NCBI GenBank assembly: GCA_016285645.1
Contig: JAEERC010000051.1
Coordinates: 56,568 to 120,567 of the forward strand
Length of the DNA: 64,000 nucleotides
Origin: Clostridiaceae bacterium
Lineage (GTDB): Bacteria; Bacillota; Clostridia; Oscillospirales; Acutalibacteraceae
Direction of reading: 5' to 3'
The translations under genes and the position numbers were made by a program. The notes below the pieces were generated by a model that saw only the letters and a program-made list of their open reading frames with translations, did no database searches and had not been told where the DNA came from. Below are positions 1 through 8,546 of this stretch, piece by piece (within the stretch, counting starts at the first letter, position 1; the number at the start of each line of letters is the position of its first letter).

Positions 1-1392
1 GATAAACTCCCTTATTTCCTTATATCCGCCGCCGTAGAAAAAATCGAGAAAACCGTTTACCTCGGCGTCATAATCGAGGTAGGGGTTCTGCATAAGTTTT
101 GCCTGAATATAATAACGCAGGTCGCAGAACTCGCCGTTGCAGGCGTCAAGCTGATAGTTGCCCTCGCCGTAAACACCTTTGACATTGTGCTCGTAAAAAA
201 TCTGCATATTTTTCTGAAGCACATGAAAATTCGGGAAGAAGTTTATGTATTCGCTGTAGTTCGTGCCGTAATCCCAGATGTAAATCCTGTTGCAGATTTT
301 CGACCAGTCCTCGAGATCCTTCATGAATTTCGCGTTTTCAGGGCAGGAGGGGTTGTCAAATGTGTGGCCGAAACAGCATTCGATTGAGCACAGGCGGATT
401 ATGACATTGTCGCGCGGCACAACTTTTGAGGGCGCCTGACGGGTGTACTGATAGGCGAAGGTGTCAATCGCCACATTGTCATACCCCGCGTTTTCGACCG
501 CCTCGGCTATGCTGTTCGCGAAGGTCACCATTGTTCCCGAGTGTGAGCCGTTTTCATCGTCGAGCGCCTTGCAGGAGGGGCATTCGCAGAAGTCGCCGTT
601 GTCGTGCTGGGTGACAGATACAATCTGAAGCGCCTCACCGGGGTCGTGCCTTGAAGCGAGGAGTGAGAGAATCTCGTCCGTCACAATGCGGAGCGTGTCG
701 GGATTTGTAAGGCAGAGCTGGTTCGGGGTGCGCTCTCCGCCGTGAAGGGCGAAATATTCGGGGTGCTCGGCGAAATAGGAGTTTGCCGAGCAGAACTGTG
801 TTGTGAGCGTGTGACAGAAGCCCGAAATATAGCGTATGCACCCGCCCATATTTTCAGGCGTGTTCGAGTATGTGCCGCCGTTTATTCCGTTTGCGACGGT
901 GAAAACCGTGTTTCCGCCGTTTTTCCAGTCGGTTTCGGTGTATTCAAAATAAGGCGTGTATTCAAACGAATAGCCCGCGGGGATATCTATACTGTCGGCG
1001 GACGGAATCAGGAACTCCTCGTTTGTGTAGAATTTACAGCCGCAGAGTTTTTCGAGAAAGGCGAAGGCGCCGTAGATTGTTCCGCGCTTGCCGCCGCCCG
1101 TTATGAACAGATTGCCGTCGCGCTCCGTGAGAGTGTAAGCCCCCTCGCCGAGCGCGGGGTCGGCTGAAAGAATAATATTGACCGCGCCGTCCGTAACGCC
1201 GCCCGCAGGCACATCCGAGCCGAGAATATCCGAAAGATATTCGCAAAGCATATCACAGGCGTACCGCTCCTGAGCGGATGCACCTTCCGGCAAAACCACC
1301 GTAACCCCGGCGGATGCCTGCGCCGCGCAGGGAAAGGCGAAACAGCCGAGTGCGAATATGATTGTAAGAATCAATGAGAGCGCTTTTTTCAT
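1..1392 (-). CDS. Secreted DUF4838 domain protein (partial, 3' end outside window)
   Basis: This gene is absent from the ORF track because it runs off the left edge. Reading back from the ATG at 1392 gives 464 uninterrupted codons. The start is set by GGAGGG about 8 nt upstream. The product begins with a signal peptide (MKKALSLILTIIFALGCFAF, then AxA) and continues with the N-terminal pattern of alpha-glucuronidase-like proteins (RYACDMLCEYLSDILG, KRGTIYGAFAFLEKLCG). A DUF4838 core follows: HPEYFALHGGER, VTQHDNGDFCECPSC, IWDYGTNYSEYINFFPNF and KGVYGEGNY. DUF4838 proteins resemble glycoside hydrolases and often sit in polysaccharide-use regions, but their reaction is mostly unproven. It probably acts outside the cell on glycans. 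The C-terminal part, where a binding module might lie, is not visible. Confidence 0.88.
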   Translation of the reverse strand, partial: MKKALSLILTIIFALGCFAFPCAAQASAGVTVVLPEGASAQERYACDMLCEYLSDILGSDVPAGGVTDGAVNIILSADPALGEGAYTLTERDGNLFITGGGKRGTIYGAFAFLEKLCGCKFYTNEEFLIPSADSIDIPAGYSFEYTPYFEYTETDWKNGGNTVFTVANGINGGTYSNTPENMGGCIRYISGFCHTLTTQFCSANSYFAEHPEYFALHGGERTPNQLCLTNPDTLRIVTDEILSLLASRHDPGEALQIVSVTQHDNGDFCECPSCKALDDENGSHSGTMVTFANSIAEAVENAGYDNVAIDTFAYQYTRQAPSKVVPRDNVIIRLCSIECCFGHTFDNPSCPENAKFMKDLEDWSKICNRIYIWDYGTNYSEYINFFPNFHVLQKNMQIFYEHNVKGVYGEGNYQLDACNGEFCDLRYYIQAKLMQNPYLDYDAEVNGFLDFFYGGGYKEIREFI

Positions 1393-1469
1393 AGCCGTAC
1401 CCTCCGAAAGTATTTTTCTTTTAAATCATATCACAGGCAAAAACCGATTGCAAGACAGGACATTTATAG

Positions 1470-1512
1470 ACAGAATAAAAGAATAAGGGGGACTGCCGCC
1501 GGGCAGCCCCCT
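1470..1512 (-). terminator. Rho-independent terminator
   Basis: AGGGGG and CTGCC pair with GGCAG and CCCCT around a short loop. On the minus strand a T-rich run follows (TTATTCTTTTATT). It lies directly downstream of the minus-strand gene ending at 1537 and separates it from the DUF4838 gene. Confidence 0.8.
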
Positions 1513-1536
1513 GAATTATTTATGTTTAAGTATCGA

Positions 1537-2442
1537 TTATCTGATAAAAAACTTTAAAATGAATTTTACAAGACCTGAGATGTTGAGAGCGATTTTAGGC
1601 GCGGAGAACGCCGAATCGGGCAGGTTTGTTTCAATTGATTTGAATTTGAGGCCGAAGGTTGAGGTGTCAAACGACATACTCTCCTGTGTTTCCTCGTTGA
1701 TAAAGTTGATTTTTACGCCCACGAGCTTGCCGTCTTTATAATAGAAGGAGGCAAGTCCGTCTTCACTCTGGCTGATTCTGTAAAGCGCGATATAGTAGTT
1801 TAAGTCGCTGATGTTGAGCTGCGCGGCGAGTTCGATAAGCTCGTCCACTGTTTTGCCCGTAACGTCAACGGGGTTTCCGCTCGCGGCGGCCGCGGCCGCA
1901 ATCTTTTCGGCAATCTTATCTGGCGAAACGGTGAGCACCTCCGCCTGAACCTCGCCGTAATCCGCAAGGGTTACATTCTTTGTTTCTTTGAGCGCGAGAA
2001 GGTCGAGGGTTTCGGAGTCCAGCTTGTCAAGGATGGGGTTTATCTGCTCAGCAACAGCTCCGAAATCAAAGTTGAAGCTCTGACCGGTGAGATCGCTGAC
2101 GATGTCGCCTATGTTGATTTTGAAGATGGAAATGTATCCCATGAGTTTTCCGTTGTCAAGAATCACTTTTATATCCTTGATGGGTCCGAGGTCCGCCGAG
2201 CCGAAGAGCTTGACATTGTTTTCACCCTCAAGCTTGATTTTGACATTCACGTTTGACACCGGTATGCCGGATGACGAAAAAGCGGAGTCGTCAAGCGCGG
2301 CGCCGAGCGTGCGTGTGGTGACAAAATCTTTAAGGAAGGTTATGCTCTTGCAGGAGCTGTCCGCCGCGAACGAGGGTGAGGCGAACGCGAGCAGCATAGT
2401 GAGCGCGAGTGCGATTGCGAGAATCTTTTTAAAGTGTTTCAT
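1537..2442 (-). CDS. Secreted protein of unknown function
   Basis: The 301-aa product has a clear signal peptide (MKHFKKILAIALALTMLLAFASPSFA). The mature part is rich in alternating hydrophobic and polar beta-strand patterns, such as VNVKIKLEGENNVKLFGSADLG and KLMGYISIFKINIGDI, with a helical stretch near residues 125-210. No catalytic motif or membrane anchor is visible. It resembles soluble, lipoprotein-like beta-sheet proteins but lacks a lipobox Cys. The start has AAAGGGG upstream. It is followed by its own terminator, so it is probably a single-gene transcript. I do not recognise the family. Confidence 0.75.
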   Translation of the reverse strand: MKHFKKILAIALALTMLLAFASPSFAADSSCKSITFLKDFVTTRTLGAALDDSAFSSSGIPVSNVNVKIKLEGENNVKLFGSADLGPIKDIKVILDNGKLMGYISIFKINIGDIVSDLTGQSFNFDFGAVAEQINPILDKLDSETLDLLALKETKNVTLADYGEVQAEVLTVSPDKIAEKIAAAAAASGNPVDVTGKTVDELIELAAQLNISDLNYYIALYRISQSEDGLASFYYKDGKLVGVKINFINEETQESMSFDTSTFGLKFKSIETNLPDSAFSAPKIALNISGLVKFILKFFIR

Positions 2443-2624
2443 CGGTTTTTCCCCTTTCTTAATTTGGTAATTATATTATAAATCCCGTAAAAGGGAATGT
2501 CAATTATTACGGGGCGTTTATCATATTTCAACAAGAAAAACGGGGAATAGTTATATTGTTTTATTATTGAATAATTATTGTTTTACTGCTAAAATTGAAA
2601 TATAAATGCTACGGGAGCGGTGTT

Positions 2625-3335
2625 ATGGGTAAAATTGTTGCCGTCGGCGGCGGTTTCGGCGGAGAACACGCCGATTTTCTTGTGCGCTGCATTCTCTCGC
2701 TGTGCGAAAAGGAAAAGCCGAATTTTCTGCTTATACCGACAGCGGGCTTTGATCAGTATTCAAACTCAATGATTTCGCGGTTTTTCAATTGGGGCTGCAA
2801 TGTGGATGTGCTCTGCCTCTCGCACCCCTATATGACACGGGAAATCGCAGCGGAAAAGATAGAACGCGCGGACATTATCAATGTGCCGGGCGGCAACCTG
2901 CGTTTTCTTATGGAAACCTGGAAAAACACGGGCGCGGACGATATGCTGCGCAAGGCGTACGGCGACGGCAAGGTGCTGTTCGGCGACTCGTCGGGGGCTA
3001 TGTGCTGGTTTAAGCAGGGCTTTGACGACTGCGCTCCCGAAGGCGAATTCATGACGGTCGAGTGCACGGGAATACTGCCGTATATGAACTGCCCGCACTA
3101 CGAAAGTGAGTGGTGGCAGAATTTCAACAGCGTCGCCCCGACACTGCCCATTCCGTCAATCGCCCTCGAAAATGATGTCGCGATATGTTTTGAAAACGGG
3201 CGCTGCTCGCTTCTGCACTCGCCCGAAAGAATAGACGCGCGCGCGTGGTATTTCGACCCGGAGCAGGGCGGAAAACGCTTTGACCTCGACACACACCCCG
3301 AAATCCTCGAAAGGCTGGGGAGAGAATATGAGTAA
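2625..3335 (+). CDS. Peptidase S51 (dipeptidase E-like) family protein
   Basis: The ATG at 2625 is preferred over the TTG at 2595 because CGGGAG lies 7 nt before it and the protein then begins at the first beta strand (MGKIVAVGGGFGG). The 236-aa product carries the S51 pattern: INVPGGNLRFLMETW followed by the nucleophile elbow GDSSGAMCWF, with Ser in the position of PepE Ser120. Family members cleave Asp-X dipeptides or cyanophycin-like dipeptides; substrate here is unknown. It is cytoplasmic. Its stop overlaps the start of the next gene by 8 nt, so translation is coupled to the first FAD oxidoreductase. Confidence 0.88.
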   Translation: MGKIVAVGGGFGGEHADFLVRCILSLCEKEKPNFLLIPTAGFDQYSNSMISRFFNWGCNVDVLCLSHPYMTREIAAEKIERADIINVPGGNLRFLMETWKNTGADDMLRKAYGDGKVLFGDSSGAMCWFKQGFDDCAPEGEFMTVECTGILPYMNCPHYESEWWQNFNSVAPTLPIPSIALENDVAICFENGRCSLLHSPERIDARAWYFDPEQGGKRFDLDTHPEILERLGREYE

Positions 3336-4635
3336 AATTCTTGTCGCCGGAGCGGGTCACGGAGGGCTTGTTGCCGCCGCCCGGTTAGCCGGAGCGGGCT
3401 TTGATGTTACCGTAATAGAAAAAGGCAAAGAGGGAAAACTCGGCCACGACTGGGAGGACGGATTTTCGTTTGAACGCTTTTTCGAACTCACGGGCACGGG
3501 TTATGCCGATTACCCCGAGGGTTCCTGGCACGCGAACGGCAATATGATTTATTATCCGCCCAACAAAAAAGCCGAGGTTACGAGCGACTATTCCGAGAAC
3601 AGTCTCAAGGTGATGTTCCGCAGTTATATACTGAACGCTCTGATTAACCGCGCAGTTAAAAGCGGAGTGAAGTTCCTTTATGAGACGGAGGTTCTTTCGT
3701 CTCTGACTCGTGGCAATAAGGTGACGGGCTTAAAGACGGATAAAGGCGATTTTGAAGCCGATCTTGTGATTGACGCCGCGGGCGTGTTCTCACCCGTGAG
3801 GCGCAGTCTGCCGGATTCCTTCGGCATTGAAAAGGAAACGCGCACGGGCGATGTGTTCTACGCCTACCGCGCCTATTTTGACAAAACGCGGGAAGTAAAT
3901 CCCGATTTTCCCTATGAGATGTATGTTTATCACGACGGCGAAAAGGGGCTTTCGTGGTTTATCACCGATGAAAACTGCTGCGATATTTTAATCGGCAGGG
4001 TTTTTACGCTTGACGACGGGCATATAAACGAACTGCTTGACGAGTTCCGCCGCGAGCACCCGTGGATGGGCGAGAAAATTCTTCACGGCGGCACGGTCGC
4101 GCCTATTCCCGTGCGCAGAGCGCTTACACTTATGGTGGCGGACGGTTACGCGGCTGTGGGCGACAGCGCCTTTATGACAACGCCGATGAACGGTATGGGC
4201 ATTGACCTGTGCTTTGACGCGGGTGAGATGCTCGCGGAAACTATAATCGAAAATCCTGATTTTTCGGCTTCGAATCTCTGGAAATACAACCGCCGCTATC
4301 ATATTGAATGCGGGAGCGGCGACTCGAAAAACGCCCTTCTCAAAAACGCTCTTCTCTCCCTTCCGCCCGAGGCGGTGGACTTCCTTTTTGAGAGCGGAAT
4401 AATCGGCAGAAACGAGCTTATGGGAGCGGGCACACGGGTGAGTTTCGCTTCGGTTGTTGAAAAATTCTTCAAGGGAATCAGAAAGCCGAAATGGTTTTTC
4501 ACCCTTGTTTCGGGACTTCTGAAGGGCGAAAAAACGGCAAAACTCTACGCCGCCCCGCCCGAAGAGTACTCACTGCCCGAAATTGAAAAGTGGAGCAGAA
4601 AAATAAGCGAAAACGACATTCCCGTAAAGGAGTGA
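3328..4635 (+). CDS. NAD(P)/FAD-dependent oxidoreductase, copy 1
   Basis: The start is ATG 3328 (MSKILVAGAGHGG), inside the end of the S51 gene and behind GGGGAGAGA. The upstream residues in the ORF track are an extension. The 435-aa protein has a Rossmann GxGxxG motif (GAGHGGLVAAARL), an acidic residue ending the second strand (VIEK) and the second FAD motif (GYAAVGDSAFMTTPMNGMG). This matches the geranylgeranyl-reductase/PHBH-like flavoprotein superfamily. The substrate cannot be read from sequence. The next gene is a close tandem paralogue: the first 37 residues are identical. It is probably cytosolic and coupled to its neighbours. Confidence 0.87.
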   Translation: MSKILVAGAGHGGLVAAARLAGAGFDVTVIEKGKEGKLGHDWEDGFSFERFFELTGTGYADYPEGSWHANGNMIYYPPNKKAEVTSDYSENSLKVMFRSYILNALINRAVKSGVKFLYETEVLSSLTRGNKVTGLKTDKGDFEADLVIDAAGVFSPVRRSLPDSFGIEKETRTGDVFYAYRAYFDKTREVNPDFPYEMYVYHDGEKGLSWFITDENCCDILIGRVFTLDDGHINELLDEFRREHPWMGEKILHGGTVAPIPVRRALTLMVADGYAAVGDSAFMTTPMNGMGIDLCFDAGEMLAETIIENPDFSASNLWKYNRRYHIECGSGDSKNALLKNALLSLPPEAVDFLFESGIIGRNELMGAGTRVSFASVVEKFFKGIRKPKWFFTLVSGLLKGEKTAKLYAAPPEEYSLPEIEKWSRKISENDIPVKE

Positions 4636-4639
4636 ATAT

Positions 4640-5953
4640 ATGAGTAAAATACTTGTTGCCGGCGCGGGTCACGGCGGGCTTGTCGCCGCGGCGCGTCTCG
4701 CGGGCGCGGGCTTTGATGTGACCGTAATCGAAAAGGGAAAAGAGGGCAAGCAGGGTCACGACTGGGAGGACAGATTCACATTCAAAATCCTGTGTGACGC
4801 TCTCGGCATTCCCGAAAGCGGACTCGGCGCCGATATATGGCGTTACAGGGGCGACTGCGCCTTCGTGAGCCCCGCCAAGCGCAAAAAGGTGATTATCAAT
4901 TATACGGATGAAAACCGCCAGCGCATCATGTGGCGGAAACCGCTGATAAAAATGCTTATTGAAAACGCCGTGAAAAGCGGAGTTAAGTTCATCTATGAAA
5001 CGGAAGTTCTCTCACCTCTGACTCAGGGCAGCAGGGTTACGGGCCTCAGAACGGATAAGGGCGATTATGACGCCGATCTCGTAATCGACGCGGCGGGTGT
5101 GTTCTCACCCGTCAGGAGCAACCTGCCCGCTTCCTTCGGTATTGAAAAGGAACCGAAGGAGGGCGATGTGTTCTACGCTTACAGGGCATATTTCGACAAG
5201 GCGGAGGATGTAAATCCCGAGGTGCCGTTTGAGGTCTATATGTATCACGAGGGCGAAAAGGGGCTTTCGTGGTTCAACACAATCGGAGACTGCTGCGATG
5301 TGCTCATAGGCAGAGTTTTTCCGCTGACGGATGAAAAGATAAACGAGCAGCTCGCGATATTCGGAAAAGACCATCCCTGGCTCGGAGATAAAATACTGCA
5401 CGGCGGATGCAGGGCGGTAATTCCCGTTCGCAGACCGCTCACCCTTATGGTGGCGGACGGTTATGCGGCAGTGGGCGACAGCGCCTTTATGACAACGCCG
5501 ATGAACGGTATGGGCATTGACCTGTCGATTCTCGCGGGCGGAATGCTCGCCGATACGCTGATTGAAAAGGCGGATTTTTCGGCGGAGAATCTCTGGAACT
5601 ACAACAGAAATTTCCACGCCCTTTACGGCGGCGACACCGCCAAAAACGAGGGGCTCAAAAACGCGATTCTCTCACTTCCGTCTGAGGGCGTTGATTTCCT
5701 TTTCGAAAACGAGGTTATTCAGTCCTCGGATCTCGCGGGAGCGGGCAAGAATATGAATTTCGGGGTGCTTCTCGGCAAACTCAAAAGGGGAATGCGCTCG
5801 CCCGGCTTCTTCTTCGCCCTTATAAAAGGGCTTGTCGCGGGGAGCGGAGCGTGCAAACTCTACAAGTCGGCGCCCGAAAACTACTCGCCCGCGCAGATAA
5901 GGGCGTGGAGCGATAAAATAGCGAAGAAAGATATTGCGGTGAAAAGTGAATGA
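4640..5953 (+). CDS. NAD(P)/FAD-dependent oxidoreductase, copy 2
   Basis: The 437-aa tandem paralogue starts 4 nt after copy 1 ends. It shares the FAD fingerprint GAGHGGLVAAARL, the GHDWED motif and the block MVADGYAAVGDSAFMTTP. The substrate-side region (residues 45-100, FKILCDALGIPESGLG onward) diverges strongly. This suggests a duplication with new specificity, or two flavoproteins acting on consecutive intermediates. The DNA around the second FAD motif is nearly identical between copies, hinting at gene conversion. Its stop overlaps the next start by ATGA. No membrane segment is visible. Confidence 0.87.
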   Translation: MSKILVAGAGHGGLVAAARLAGAGFDVTVIEKGKEGKQGHDWEDRFTFKILCDALGIPESGLGADIWRYRGDCAFVSPAKRKKVIINYTDENRQRIMWRKPLIKMLIENAVKSGVKFIYETEVLSPLTQGSRVTGLRTDKGDYDADLVIDAAGVFSPVRSNLPASFGIEKEPKEGDVFYAYRAYFDKAEDVNPEVPFEVYMYHEGEKGLSWFNTIGDCCDVLIGRVFPLTDEKINEQLAIFGKDHPWLGDKILHGGCRAVIPVRRPLTLMVADGYAAVGDSAFMTTPMNGMGIDLSILAGGMLADTLIEKADFSAENLWNYNRNFHALYGGDTAKNEGLKNAILSLPSEGVDFLFENEVIQSSDLAGAGKNMNFGVLLGKLKRGMRSPGFFFALIKGLVAGSGACKLYKSAPENYSPAQIRAWSDKIAKKDIAVKSE

Positions 5954-6759
5954 ATATGCAGGAAAAAGAGATTTGCATAACAAGCGTAAAAAACACGGTA
6001 AGTGAAATCGCGGGCATCGGGCAGAACCCCGACAACGCCCCTGCCAATGAGCGGGTGCTCGAAAAGGCGCGTGAAAAACTGCCCGGCGGTAAGGCGGACA
6101 AGGTGATTATCTACAATCCCGACGCCGTTGCCTGGTGGATTTACGAAAAATACAAAAGCGATTTTGCCCGCGCCCGTGAAATGAGCGATATAACAATGAG
6201 ACTGCGCTCGGTAATGCCGAGCGTCACGCCCGTGTGCTTCGGCTCGATGTACAGCGGAGTAATGCCCGAGGTTCACGGAATTATGAAATACACAAAACCC
6301 GTGCTCAAGGTCGAAACGCTGTTTGATGTGTATCCGCGCTCGGGCAAAAAGGCGGCGATTGTATCAACCGCGGGCGACAGCATCTCGAAAATCTTTCTCG
6401 AGCGCGACATAGATTATTTCATCTACCCGACCGTGGGCAGAGTAAACCGCAAGGCGCTCTCGCTCATAAAGGACGGGCAATACGACCTTGTTGTAATCTA
6501 CAACGGCAACTACGACAGCCGTATGCACGCCGTTGGCCCCGAGGGTCGGCTCGCGCTCAAAGCCCTGCGCAAAAACCTCGATTTTTACTGCAAAATGATT
6601 GAGGCGATAAGAACAAATCTTAAGGATTACAGTGTGTTTTACGGCTTCTGCCCGGACCACGGTTGCCACTTAATTGACGGCGGCAGGGGCTCGCACGGGC
6701 TCGACATGGAAGAGGATATGAATGTGGTTCACCTCTACGGCATAAAGCCGAAGGGCTGA
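5950..6759 (+). CDS. Alkaline phosphatase-superfamily (type I phosphodiesterase-like) protein
   Basis: The 269-aa cytosolic protein has the metal-ligand pattern of the type I phosphodiesterase/nucleotide pyrophosphatase group: Asp in YNPDAVAWW, a Thr nucleophile in MPSVTPVCFGSMYSG, the pair in NYDSRMHAVGP, DHG in FCPDHGCH and a late His in GSHGLD. The usual size is larger, so this is a compact version. The start overlaps the preceding stop by 4 nt (ATGA), which ties it to the FAD oxidoreductase operon. It likely hydrolyses a phosphate or phosphonate ester or a phosphodiester, possibly on the same unknown metabolite. Confidence 0.82.
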   Translation: MNMQEKEICITSVKNTVSEIAGIGQNPDNAPANERVLEKAREKLPGGKADKVIIYNPDAVAWWIYEKYKSDFARAREMSDITMRLRSVMPSVTPVCFGSMYSGVMPEVHGIMKYTKPVLKVETLFDVYPRSGKKAAIVSTAGDSISKIFLERDIDYFIYPTVGRVNRKALSLIKDGQYDLVVIYNGNYDSRMHAVGPEGRLALKALRKNLDFYCKMIEAIRTNLKDYSVFYGFCPDHGCHLIDGGRGSHGLDMEEDMNVVHLYGIKPKG

Positions 6760-6768
6760 AAGGTTGAA

Positions 6769-6797
6769 TTGACAAATCCGCAATGCTTTGATATAAT
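6769..6797 (+). promoter_or_regulatory. Consensus SigA promoter
   Basis: TTGACA (6769-6774), 17-nt spacer, TATAAT (6792-6797): a perfect housekeeping promoter 10 bp after the preceding operon. The ORF-track start for the next gene (TTG 6769) is this -35 box, so the real start is downstream. Confidence 0.88.
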
Positions 6798-6840
6798 CAG
6801 TATACTTTTACAGAAAAACTCTTTGGAGATGGAACAAAAA

Positions 6841-7659
6841 ATGAAAAAAAGACTGTTATGTTTGTTGCTCTCTGTTATAATGGCGCTCGGTTCGGTCAGC
6901 GTTGTGGCGTTTGCGGATGAAACGCCCGGCGTGACGGTAACCGGCGGAGAGGGAACGGGCGAAGGAACAACCGACCCGGTTAATCCCGACGACCCCGAAA
7001 ACCCGGTGACTCCCACCGACCCCGAAAACCCGACAAATCCCACGGATCCCGAAAACCCGACAAATCCCGATGACCCCGCCGAACCCGAGGAGCCTGTGGT
7101 TCTGCCCACCGACCCCGTGGCGATTGTTTACCTCTGCTCAACCTGGACGGGAATTCTCCCGCACATCTTTGTATATTTTGAAAATATAACAGAGCACGAT
7201 ATTCAGGTCGGCGCCTACACCTGTCCCAAGGGCGAGGGCGTGTCGCTCGGCTCGTTCGGTATGACCGTGAGCGACGGCGCGGGAGTTTATTACAATGTTG
7301 AGTGCTACCGCAACCGCGACAAGGAAAAAATCGGCGGCTTCCTCCACATTCAGCACACTGTTACGGCAAAACAGCTTGAGGAAGTTTCGGAATATATCAA
7401 AAGCGTATATTTCTGGGATCCGCTGATTATAAACTGCTGCTTCTTCGCCATTCAGTGCTGGAACAAGAGCGGAGGGGAAAAGATGTTCCCCATGACCGTG
7501 CTTCCCAACATCGCGAGGGCGAATCTCCGCTCACGCGGCGCGACAAGCGAAAACATCAATATGTTTGTGCCCACACCGCAGCAGGTTTACAAGCAGAACC
7601 GTATACCCGGAACCAGAAATCCTAAGCTCGATGTGGTAACAAAGGGCTCGCTCAGTTAA
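6841..7659 (+). CDS. Secreted protein with Pro-rich linker and permuted papain-like (LRAT/NlpC-type) domain
   Basis: Translation starts at ATG 6841, behind TTGGAG and the consensus promoter. The 272-aa product has a signal peptide (MKKRLLCLLLSVIMALGS), a low-complexity DPENPTNP-type linker (about residues 40-90) and a globular domain. That domain has a conserved His before the Cys: LPHIFVYFEN, then about 85 residues later IINCCFFAIQCWN. His followed by an NC..FA..CWN motif is the layout of circularly permuted papain-fold enzymes (LRAT, PPPDE and permuted NlpC/P60 groups), so an extracellular amidase or thiol hydrolase is plausible. Its paralogue lies tail-to-tail at 7707-8522. No cell-wall anchor is visible. 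Confidence 0.78.
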   Translation: MKKRLLCLLLSVIMALGSVSVVAFADETPGVTVTGGEGTGEGTTDPVNPDDPENPVTPTDPENPTNPTDPENPTNPDDPAEPEEPVVLPTDPVAIVYLCSTWTGILPHIFVYFENITEHDIQVGAYTCPKGEGVSLGSFGMTVSDGAGVYYNVECYRNRDKEKIGGFLHIQHTVTAKQLEEVSEYIKSVYFWDPLIINCCFFAIQCWNKSGGEKMFPMTVLPNIARANLRSRGATSENINMFVPTPQQVYKQNRIPGTRNPKLDVVTKGSLS

Positions 7660-7682
7660 GCAAAAACAGTTAAAAAAAGAAA

Positions 7683-7709
7683 GCCACCCCTAAGGGTGGC
7701 TGTTTTTTA
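7683..7709 (+). terminator. Bidirectional terminator between convergent paralogues
   Basis: AGCCACCC pairs with GGGTGGCT around CTAA. TTTTTT follows on the plus strand and TTTCTTTTTTT on the minus strand. It serves both converging genes; the minus-strand gene's stop lies in its flank. Confidence 0.88.
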
Positions 7710-8522
7710 TGCTCTGATTTGTGATTCTTTGAGGTCTACCGATTTGTCGCTCGCGACTTTGAGGTATGCTCCCGGGCCTTTGCCGATCTGGCGCATAACC
7801 TGGTCTCTCTCGGTCTTGTAGAGCTGTATTTTGCCTGTGTGGCGGTGGAACAGCATTTCAAGGCGGAGGATTGACGGGAATACGGTAATGGGAACAAGAT
7901 ATGAGCCGCCGCCCGTGTTCCAGCATTTGGCTGCGAACCAGCCGCAGTTGAATATGAAGGCGTCCCACTGGTTGTGGTCGCGCACAAACTCGGAAACAGC
8001 CGCAAGCTCCTCCTTGGAGATTACCCTTTCCATTGTAACGACCATCGGGAATGTGCCGGTCTGACCTATGCGGTAGGTCTCCATATTGTAATAGACTCCC
8101 GCGCCGTCGCCGTCCGCTGTTGAAAAGCCGAGTGAGCCGATTGAAACGCCCTGACCCTTCGGGCAGGTGTATATTCCCACTTCTATATCGTGATCGGTGA
8201 GGTTTTCAAAATAGATGAAAATATGGGGAGAAGCCACATTCCAGTAGGAGACAAGATACATATGCGCGTAATGAGCCGTGTCCTCTGGCTTTTCGGGCTC
8301 GGTCGGTTCCTCGGGATTTGTGGGGTCCTCGGGATTCGTCGGGTCTTCCGGATTGGTCGGATCCTCGGGATTTGAGGGAACGGTTGTTGTTTCGCCGCCC
8401 GCGCCGCCGTAATCAATTACACTGGCGGTTCCGTCGCTCTCGGGAGCGCCCGCTTTGGCGCAGATGCAAAAACTCAGGAACGCTGTAAGTACCGCAAGAA
8501 AAACAGCGAGTTTTTTTCTCAT
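7707..8522 (-). CDS. Secreted permuted papain-like protein, paralogue of 6841-7659
   Basis: The 271-aa product has a signal peptide (MRKKLAVFLAVLTAFLSFCI), a PEDPTNPEDPTNPEEP linker and the same domain as the convergent neighbour: SPHIFIYFENLTDHDIEVG, GVYYNMETY and FIFNCGWFAAKCWNTGG. The putative His and Cys are conserved in both. RBS AGGGTG lies 8 nt before the ATG. It starts 24 nt after the metallophosphoesterase stop, so the two are likely co-transcribed. The linker DNA is an imperfect tandem repeat that could vary in length. Activity is inferred from the motif layout only. Confidence 0.77.
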   Translation of the reverse strand: MRKKLAVFLAVLTAFLSFCICAKAGAPESDGTASVIDYGGAGGETTTVPSNPEDPTNPEDPTNPEDPTNPEEPTEPEKPEDTAHYAHMYLVSYWNVASPHIFIYFENLTDHDIEVGIYTCPKGQGVSIGSLGFSTADGDGAGVYYNMETYRIGQTGTFPMVVTMERVISKEELAAVSEFVRDHNQWDAFIFNCGWFAAKCWNTGGGSYLVPITVFPSILRLEMLFHRHTGKIQLYKTERDQVMRQIGKGPGAYLKVASDKSVDLKESQIRA

Positions 8523-8546
8523 AATATCACCCTATCGTTTGTAGTT

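Noticed and set aside
6769-6840. N-terminal extension of the 6841 gene in the ORF track
   Set aside because: The track start is the -35 box of a perfect promoter and the RBS points to ATG 6841.
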